Assembly (NCBI RefSeq): GCF_014196515.1
Contig: NZ_JACIDV010000002.1
Location: 248,001 to 312,000, forward strand
Direction: 5' to 3'
Origin: Rhizobium skierniewicense
Lineage (GTDB): Bacteria; Pseudomonadota; Alphaproteobacteria; Rhizobiales; Rhizobiaceae
DNA: 64,000 nt
The notes under the pieces are model-generated. The model worked only from the letters and a program-made list of their open reading frames with translations, was not told the DNA's origin and made no database searches. Shown here in pieces: positions 58,304 to 64,000 of this stretch; position 1 is the first letter of the stretch; the number at the start of each line of letters is the position of its first letter. The translations under genes and the position numbers were made by a program.

Positions 58304-59437
58304 ATGGATAGTGACATGACACAGGTCGACAAGAAACAGATCGAGCAGGCACTGGAAAGCGTAGCGTATCCGGGCGGCGATCAAAGCATCGTTGCGCTTG
58401 GCATGGTGTCGGAAATATTCATTGCGGACGCCAAGGCTTATTTTTCCATCACGGTTCCGGCTGAGCAGGCCGATTCGATGGAACCCTTGCGGCTTGCTGC
58501 GGAAAAGGCAGCGGCCGGTGTCTCCGGCATCAAGGCTGCGATGGTGACCCTCACGGCGGATCGCAAACCGGGCACAAGCCCCTCACCACAGCCGGCGCCG
58601 TCTCAGCCAAAAGCACCCCCGCAGCCACGCCCCAAGACCGGCGTACCGGGCATTGGCGCGATCATCGCTGTCGCATCCGGCAAAGGTGGCGTTGGCAAGT
58701 CCACCACCGCCGTCAATCTTGCTCTCGGCTTACAATCGCTGGGTCTGCGCGTGGGTATTCTCGACGCCGACATCTATGGGCCATCCATTCCACGCTTGCT
58801 GAAGATATCCGGTCGCCCGCAGCAGGGTGAGGGCCGCGTCATCATGCCGATGGAGAATTATGGCCTCAAGGTCATGTCCATGGGGTTTCTGGTAGATGAG
58901 GAAGCGGCCATGATCTGGCGCGGACCGATGGTACAGTCCGCCTTGATGCAGATGCTGCGGGAAGTCGCCTGGGGCGATCTGGACATTCTGGTGCTGGATA
59001 TGCCACCCGGCACGGGCGACGCGCAATTGACCATCGCCCAGCAGGTTCCGCTTGCAGGCGCTGTCATCGTATCAACCCCTCAGGACCTGGCACTCATCGA
59101 TGCGCGCAAGGGCATCACCATGTTCCGCAAGGTCGAGGTGCCGCTTCTGGGGGTGATCGAAAACATGAGCTATTTCATCGCGCCTGATACCGGCACCCGC
59201 TACGATATTTTCGGTCACGGTGGCGCGCGCGCAGAAGCAGAACGTATCGGCGTTCCATTTCTGGGGGAGGTGCCGCTGACGATCTCCATCCGTGAATTGT
59301 CGGATGCCGGAACCCCGGTCGTGATGGCGGAGCCGGAGGGCCCGCAGGCTCAAATCTACAGGGATATTGCGCAGAAAGTCTGGGCGGAAATCGGTGCCGG
59401 GAAGCAAAAAACTGCACCGAAAATCGTATTTGATTAG
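58304..59437 (+). CDS. Mrp/ApbC family iron-sulfur cluster carrier ATPase
   Basis: A 377-residue cytosolic P-loop ATPase that carries Fe-S clusters to target proteins. N-terminal MIP18/DUF59-like domain (1-85), a Pro/Gln/Ser linker, then IIAVASGKGGVGKSTTAVNL (Walker A with signature Lys), DADIYGPSIPRL and DMPPGTGDAQLTIAQ. The usual CxxC cluster ligands are replaced: where relatives read FxCPxC this one reads NMSYFIAPDTGTRYDIFGHGG (see APDTGTRYDIFGHGG). MDSDMTQ at 58304 or an internal ATG at 58316 may be the start. Confidence 0.9.
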   Translation: MDSDMTQVDKKQIEQALESVAYPGGDQSIVALGMVSEIFIADAKAYFSITVPAEQADSMEPLRLAAEKAAAGVSGIKAAMVTLTADRKPGTSPSPQPAPSQPKAPPQPRPKTGVPGIGAIIAVASGKGGVGKSTTAVNLALGLQSLGLRVGILDADIYGPSIPRLLKISGRPQQGEGRVIMPMENYGLKVMSMGFLVDEEAAMIWRGPMVQSALMQMLREVAWGDLDILVLDMPPGTGDAQLTIAQQVPLAGAVIVSTPQDLALIDARKGITMFRKVEVPLLGVIENMSYFIAPDTGTRYDIFGHGGARAEAERIGVPFLGEVPLTISIRELSDAGTPVVMAEPEGPQAQIYRDIAQKVWAEIGAGKQKTAPKIVFD

Positions 59438-59832
59438 AATTTATCGATGCGCCGGGTGCATAGCACTCGGGCTTTCGCACCGCTTGACAGTTCGCGCCCG
59501 CTTAGAGAAAGCGAAGAAATTTCCCGTATCTTAACTACCGTCGGCATCTGCTCTTTAACAGTTCAATGGTTAAGCTGTTGAAGTTGATAAATTTTATGAG
59601 TGGATTTCGTGTCTTGTCTGAACATTTGATCCGCTTTCAAGTCATCATAACTTCGCCTCAACCTTGTGACGAATCGACCGTGCCCAAATTTTACCCCTTG
59701 ATTATTGAGGCCATTGAGAGCATAGCCCTGCGCCGTTTGATCCCTCGTCCATCCCGGGCGTTTGCGGAAGCCACACATGATGTGTTAGAGCAGCGTATCG
59801 ACCCTTGTCGATGTGCTGACCGGAGAAACTGA
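59438..59832. other. Non-coding gap before corA
   Basis: The 395 bases between mrp and corA lack a convincing gene; an 88-codon frame at 59566 is not family-like. Near the 3' end lie two consecutive hairpins (59773-59818), described next. Confidence 0.65.
59773..59818 (+). promoter_or_regulatory. Stacked hairpins in the corA leader
   Basis: First ACACAT-G-ATGTGT (59773-59785), then CAGCGTATCGAC, loop CCTT, GTCGATGTGCTG (59791-59818), whose arms pair over 12 positions with two G-U pairs. The second ends four bases before GGAG, the corA ribosome site, so it could gate translation. A magnesium sensing role is speculation. Confidence 0.6.
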
Positions 59833-60810
59833 TTGATCAAAGCCTATCGCTCGAATTGCGAGGCAATCAGCCTGTCGGCGGACCAGAAGGTCACGCAGAT
59901 TTCGGATGATATTGTCTGGATCGATCTTGTGAACCCGACACGGGATGAAGAAATCAAGGTCGAAAAGCTGCTGGGCGTTGAGCTTCCCACGCGCGAGGAT
60001 TTGAAGGACATCGAGCCTTCGAGCCGCCTTTTTATGGAAGAGGGCAATGTTTTCATGACCGGTTCGCTGGTCTGGAACGCGGATTCGAAAGATCCGCGCC
60101 TGACCGACGTCGCCTTCATTCTGGCTGGCAAACGGCTCGTGACCATCCGCTATGCTGAACCGAAATCCTTCAACCTCTTTATCGCAGCCATCACCCGCGT
60201 GCCGCACGATATGCGCAGCGGCACCGCATTGTTGTTGAAGCTTCTCGAAACCATCGTTGATCGTACCGCCGAAATTCTCGAAAATTCCGTTGTCCGCATC
60301 GACGACGTCGCCGCAGGCATTTTTGGTGACAAGGCACGCAGCAAGCGCAAGGCGCCGCGATATCTGGAAGACAAGCTGGCCGACATCTCTGCCTATCACC
60401 GTCTGATATCGAAGGTGCGCGATAGCCTCGCGTCGCTTGCCCGCCTTCAGTCCTTTTTGCAGGCAACACCCAATGTTCAGCAAGACAAGGAAGCCAAGGA
60501 AATGGGTCGCTCCATCGGGCGCGATATCCAGTCCCTGTCCGAGCATGCCTCGTTTATTTCAGGAAATCTCACCTTCCTGCTGGACGCGTCGCTGGGCATC
60601 ATCAATGTCGAACAGAACGCCATCATCAAGATTTTCTCCATCGCGTCGGTCGTTTTTTTACCCCCGACCCTCGTGGCATCCATTTATGGAATGAACTTTA
60701 ATGTCATGCCGGAGTTGCAGTGGACCTATGGGTATCCACTCGCGGTCTTCGTCATGCTCATCTCGGCCATCATTCCGTTCATCTTTTTCCGCTGGAAGGG
60801 CTGGCTTTAA
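59833..60810 (+). CDS. corA: CorA family magnesium/divalent cation transporter
   Basis: A 325-residue pentameric cation channel. Large cytosolic N-terminal domain with coiled-coil (about 1-255), then two transmembrane segments near the C-terminus, the first ending in the selectivity motif YGMNFNVMPE (GMN) and the second ending FFRWKGWL. The start appears to be TTG at 59833, preceded by GGAG. kup follows 15 bases downstream; the two metal-ion transport genes may be co-transcribed. Confidence 0.93.
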   Translation: MIKAYRSNCEAISLSADQKVTQISDDIVWIDLVNPTRDEEIKVEKLLGVELPTREDLKDIEPSSRLFMEEGNVFMTGSLVWNADSKDPRLTDVAFILAGKRLVTIRYAEPKSFNLFIAAITRVPHDMRSGTALLLKLLETIVDRTAEILENSVVRIDDVAAGIFGDKARSKRKAPRYLEDKLADISAYHRLISKVRDSLASLARLQSFLQATPNVQQDKEAKEMGRSIGRDIQSLSEHASFISGNLTFLLDASLGIINVEQNAIIKIFSIASVVFLPPTLVASIYGMNFNVMPELQWTYGYPLAVFVMLISAIIPFIFFRWKGWL

Positions 60811-60825
60811 CCGGTCAGGATCACA

Positions 60826-62742
60826 ATGTCTCATGCCATGGACAAGGACTGCATCGAAAAGCCTGGTCCCGACGATCACAGTCGGAAAGGCTTTCTTGCT
60901 GCCATGCTGGGTTCGATCGGCGTCGTCTACGGCGACATCGGAACGAGCCCTCTCTACGCCTTTCGCGAAGCGTTGAAACCCATCTCGCACGATGGTGTGA
61001 CGGAAATGGAGGTTATTGGCCTCATTTCGTTGATGATCTGGTCACTCACCATCATTGTCACCATCAAATACATCTGTTTTCTGCTGCGCGCAGACAATGA
61101 TGGCGAAGGCGGCACGCTGTCACTTCTGGCGCTTTTGATGAAGAAAGCAGGCAAAAAACGCGGCGTGCTCGTCATGCTAGGTTTGATTGGCGCGGCATTG
61201 TTTCTCGGTGATGCCATGATTACGCCGGCACTTTCCGTGCTATCGGCGGTCGAGGGCTTGAAACTCGTGACGCCGCAGATGGATGAATTCATCATTCCCA
61301 TCTCGGTCGGCATTCTCGTCGGCCTCTTCGCCATCCAGTCTCACGGTACAGAATTCGTTGCCAAGTTCTTTGGTCCGATCACCGCTGTCTGGTTTCTGGT
61401 CATGGGCTTTGTCGGACTAACCCACATTTCGGACGATTACAGCATTCTGTATTCCTTCAATCCGTGGCATGCGGTCGAATTTCTGCTAGCCGAAGGCTTC
61501 TACGGGATCGTCGTTCTTGGTGCCGTGTTCCTGACGATCACAGGCGCGGAAGCCCTCTATGCTGATTTGGGGCATTTCGGTCGCAAACCCATTCAGTGGG
61601 CATGGTTTGTCCTGGTTTTTCCGGCTTTGACCCTCAATTACCTCGGCCAAGGCGCGCTGGTTCTGAAAGATCCCGCGGCCATGTCCAACCCATTCTACCT
61701 GATGTTCCCGCAATGGGCGTTGCTGCCAGCCGTTATTCTGGCAACGGCGGCTACCATCATTGCGAGCCAGGCGGTGATCACCGGCGCGTTCTCGCTCGTT
61801 CGTCAGGCCATAAACCTTGGCTATCTGCCGCGCATGGAAATCCTGTTCACGTCGGAAACCAACACCGGGCAAATCTACCTTCCGTCGGTCAACACGATCC
61901 TGTTGTTCGGCGTCGTTGCGCTGGTGCTCACCTTCAAAAGCTCGGATGCGCTGGCAACGGCCTACGGTATCTCGGTCACCGGTGCGATGGTCGTCACCAG
62001 CCTGTTGTTCTTCCAGTTTGCGCGTAGCCACTGGAAGTGGTCTCCGCTGGTTGCAGCCTTGGTCATTTTCCCCTTCATCTCACTCGAAATGATCTTCCTT
62101 GGTGCAAACCTGCTGAAAATCCATGACGGTGGCTATGTGCCGGTATTGCTGGCCATCGCCTTCACCATCATCATGACGACCTGGCAGCGGGGATCGAAAA
62201 TCCTGTTTGCCAAGACCCGCCGCACGGATGTGCCATTGAAGGCATTCGTTGCTTCCGTCGAGAAGGAAAGCTCTCACGCGCCCGTGCGCATTCCCGGTAC
62301 GGCGATCTTCCTGACCGGCGACCCGGAAACAGCACCTGCGGCCTTGCTGCACAATCTGAAACACAATCACGTCCTGCACGACAAGAACGTCATCCTGACG
62401 ATCCGCACCGAGGACACGCCGCGTATTCATCCGGACAAGCGCTATACGATCACCAAGATCAGCGAGCGCTTCGTCGTCGTCGAACTGCATTTCGGCTTCA
62501 TGGAAACCCAGAACGTCACGCAGGCATTGGGTTATCTGCGCCGCACTGGCTACAAGTTCGATATCATGTCGACATCGTTCTATCTGGGCCGTCGCAAACT
62601 CGTCCCCGATCCGAAGTCCGGCATGCCTGGATGGCAGAACCGGCTGTTCATCGGGCTGGCTGAAACGGCGGCAGACCCGTCCGACTACTTCCGCCTGCCA
62701 GCAAACCGCGTGGTCGAACTCGGATCTCATGTCGTGATCTGA
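60826..62742 (+). CDS. kup: Potassium uptake protein Kup
   Basis: A 638-residue low-affinity potassium/proton symporter of the KUP/HAK/KT family. About 12 transmembrane segments in the first 450 residues, beginning [20 protein letters not shown] (a KUP hallmark). [31 protein letters not shown] [10 protein letters not shown], and a cytosolic C-terminal domain (about 470-638) are visible. Rhizobia often have two kup copies; this one lies right after corA. The ATG has AGGA upstream, and a strong terminator follows. Confidence 0.95.
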   Translation: MSHAMDKDCIEKPGPDDHSRKGFLAAMLGSIGVVYGDIGTSPLYAFREALKPISHDGVTEMEVIGLISLMIWSLTIIVTIKYICFLLRADNDGEGGTLSLLALLMKKAGKKRGVLVMLGLIGAALFLGDAMITPALSVLSAVEGLKLVTPQMDEFIIPISVGILVGLFAIQSHGTEFVAKFFGPITAVWFLVMGFVGLTHISDDYSILYSFNPWHAVEFLLAEGFYGIVVLGAVFLTITGAEALYADLGHFGRKPIQWAWFVLVFPALTLNYLGQGALVLKDPAAMSNPFYLMFPQWALLPAVILATAATIIASQAVITGAFSLVRQAINLGYLPRMEILFTSETNTGQIYLPSVNTILLFGVVALVLTFKSSDALATAYGISVTGAMVVTSLLFFQFARSHWKWSPLVAALVIFPFISLEMIFLGANLLKIHDGGYVPVLLAIAFTIIMTTWQRGSKILFAKTRRTDVPLKAFVASVEKESSHAPVRIPGTAIFLTGDPETAPAALLHNLKHNHVLHDKNVILTIRTEDTPRIHPDKRYTITKISERFVVVELHFGFMETQNVTQALGYLRRTGYKFDIMSTSFYLGRRKLVPDPKSGMPGWQNRLFIGLAETAADPSDYFRLPANRVVELGSHVVI

Positions 62743-62772
62743 TCCACCATGCTATTTTTGAGAGCTATCGAG

Positions 62773-62803
62773 CGCCATTCTTCGGGAGAAGAATGGCGTT
62801 TTT
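62773..62803 (+). terminator. Terminator of corA-kup
   Basis: CGCCATTCTTC, loop GGGA, GAAGAATGGCG, then five T residues. Eleven perfect base pairs, 30 bases after the kup stop. Confidence 0.92.
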
Positions 62804-62913
62804 CGCAGGGTCACACGTTAACGTGACACGTTTCGCCCGAGTACCGTTAACCAAGCATCAAGGTTAATGAGAGATTATCCGGTCATACCAACTGTTTGAG
62901 TCTGTGTGCCGGA

Positions 62914-64000
62914 GTGCGGGTTTTGCGTTCGAAAAATGTATCGCGTCGCGGGTTCTTCTTTTCGTTTGAAAAATGGACATCGCCTGTCATCTTCGGTCTC
63001 GCCGCATGGCTGGCCTTTCCATCTCTCGCTGCGCGTGCCGATCTTGCCTCGCTGCTGGCGGGGCTCGATGCAGGCGGCGAACAATGGCGCATGGTCTTGA
63101 CCAACTCGCCGGCAGGTTCCGTTCACAATGCGTCACTTGCATTCAACAATGCTGATGCCGCACCGGCGCTGAGTGGGTCCGGAATGATTACAGCAGACGG
63201 TCGGAAGGTAGCCTTCGTCACCGGCAAGAACGGCAAGGAGACCAGCCCCGATAGCGATCGCGTCAATCGCGCTGCCAAAAAGGGCCGTATCGTCACCACC
63301 GAAATCATGCAGCCACCGAAAGCCTTTACCGCAGGCTCCGTTCTCAACCGCACCAGCATGCTGGACACCAAGCCCTTAAAGGGAACCGATCGTACGGCAT
63401 TCGTGAAGTGGAAGAAGAGCAAGGACATCGAGCTGGCATCCTTCTACTTCCGCCGTGACGACAAGAAGGTCGAAAAGAACGTCTCGCCCATGGTGGCTGA
63501 GTTGATCACGAACCGTAACGCTGATGTGCTGGCCACCGCCTATGCGCCCGCAGCGCCTGATTTCGCGCGCGAATCGCCCTTCGATGCTATTTTGAAGAAG
63601 CCTGAGGCAGGCCGTTTCATTCCCAAAATCGCGTCCGATGACCACGCCTGGGCGGCAACGCCGCTTCCGGCAGAGGTGTTTTCCGCTGCCGAACAACAGT
63701 GTCTCGCATCCGGCATCTACTTTGAAGCGCGCGGCGAATCGGTAAAGGGACAGGCTGCCGTGGCCCAGGTCATCCTCAACCGTGTCCGCAATCCCTCCTA
63801 TCCGAAAACCATCTGTGGTGTGGTCTATCAGAACAAGGATTGGCGCAATCGTTGCCAGTTTTCCTTTGCCTGCGACAATATCAAGGACCGCATCAACTCC
63901 GAACGTCACTGGAAGATGGCCCGTGAAGTGGCCATGGCGACCTCTGCAGGCAAGATCTGGCTGACAGAAGTTGGTTCCGCGACCCATTATCACGCCGTCT
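62914..64000 (+). CDS. SleB-like cell wall hydrolase (partial, runs off the right edge)
   Basis: The frame is open to base 64000, so only about 362 residues are visible. It begins (GTG 62914, or TTG 62923 with GGAG nine bases upstream) near NVSRRGFFFSFEKW, a twin-arginine-like stretch followed by a hydrophobic segment ending AARA. A middle region of unknown type follows, then the SleB/hydrolase_2 domain from about residue 258: AEQQCLASGIYFEARGESVK (Glu in FEARGE catalytic in family), VAQVILNRV, and YPKTICGVVYQ with the conserved NRCQFSFACD. Substrate is presumably peptidoglycan glycan chains. CACGTTAACGTG and TTAACC sites lie upstream. Confidence 0.85.
   Translation, partial: MRVLRSKNVSRRGFFFSFEKWTSPVIFGLAAWLAFPSLAARADLASLLAGLDAGGEQWRMVLTNSPAGSVHNASLAFNNADAAPALSGSGMITADGRKVAFVTGKNGKETSPDSDRVNRAAKKGRIVTTEIMQPPKAFTAGSVLNRTSMLDTKPLKGTDRTAFVKWKKSKDIELASFYFRRDDKKVEKNVSPMVAELITNRNADVLATAYAPAAPDFARESPFDAILKKPEAGRFIPKIASDDHAWAATPLPAEVFSAAEQQCLASGIYFEARGESVKGQAAVAQVILNRVRNPSYPKTICGVVYQNKDWRNRCQFSFACDNIKDRINSERHWKMAREVAMATSAGKIWLTEVGSATHYHAV

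Noticed and set aside
59566..59832. 88-codon frame just before corA
   Set aside because: No family resemblance; it covers the leader hairpins and has only a weak start context.

Overview
The window reads as a stretch of the main chromosome of a Rhizobiaceae bacterium, most likely Agrobacterium or a close Rhizobium relative. The evidence is a G+C-rich alphaproteobacterial codon style and GTG/TTG starts in several genes. It is also gene content: the mannosylfructose-phosphate synthase/phosphatase pair known from Agrobacterium tumefaciens, short-form hisG with hisZ, an alphaproteobacterial groESL promoter with both a CIRCE element and an RpoH-type promoter, and small rhizobial families (DUF1127, DUF2093, DUF4170). 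I see no rRNA, tRNA, CRISPR array, insertion sequence or prophage. Coding density is high and nearly all genes are intact; the last gene runs off the right edge.

Layout. 0.1-4.6 kb: guaB, a MAPEG membrane protein, a Tat-type dienelactone hydrolase, and a LysR regulator divergent from a DUF1127 gene across a 19-bp palindrome. 4.6-11.3 kb (minus strand): gshA, rsmE, a Pit phosphate transporter, a Nudix hydrolase, and mfppA/mfpsA. 11.5-15.4 kb: the glcDEF glycolate oxidase operon. 15.6-19.3 kb: an L,D-transpeptidase, tag, small secreted proteins, and a RelE/ribbon-helix-helix toxin-antitoxin pair. 19.5-23.3 kb: hisS, a VOC protein, hisZ and hisG. 23.3-26.9 kb: DoxX, an orphan membrane protein and groESL. 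27-45 kb: chrA, a HAD phosphatase, ribF, ileS, tadA, an RluB-type pseudouridine synthase with a very long basic tail, rsmD, a patatin, then pmbA, a CysQ-like phosphatase, DUF4170, waaA, a HAD protein and lpxK, the last part serving lipid A-Kdo synthesis. 45-52 kb: a DUF892 protein, DUF2093, mutL, and two signalling genes (PAS-PAS-receiver without a kinase, then GGDEF-EAL). 52-56 kb: a De Ley-Doudoroff-type galactose/galactonate operon with a divergent IclR regulator. 56-64 kb: a LuxR solo, a cytosolic NrtA/NasS-like nitrate-binding protein, mrp, corA, kup and a partial SleB-like cell-wall hydrolase.

I found no clear new defence or biosynthetic system. The features I would look at first are these: (i) a sharply AT-rich patch inside hisS that covers the insertion domain; (ii) a perfect 17-bp-arm hairpin just ahead of waaA; (iii) the kinase-less PAS-PAS-pseudoreceiver-receiver protein in tandem with a GGDEF-EAL enzyme; (iv) the LuxR solo next to a signal-peptide-less nitrate-binding protein; (v) a stacked-hairpin leader on corA; (vi) the 17-bp palindrome in front of the galactonate operon. 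Functions are assigned by recognising motifs and families by eye. No database search was run, so exact family names for short proteins and all start-codon choices are judgements.
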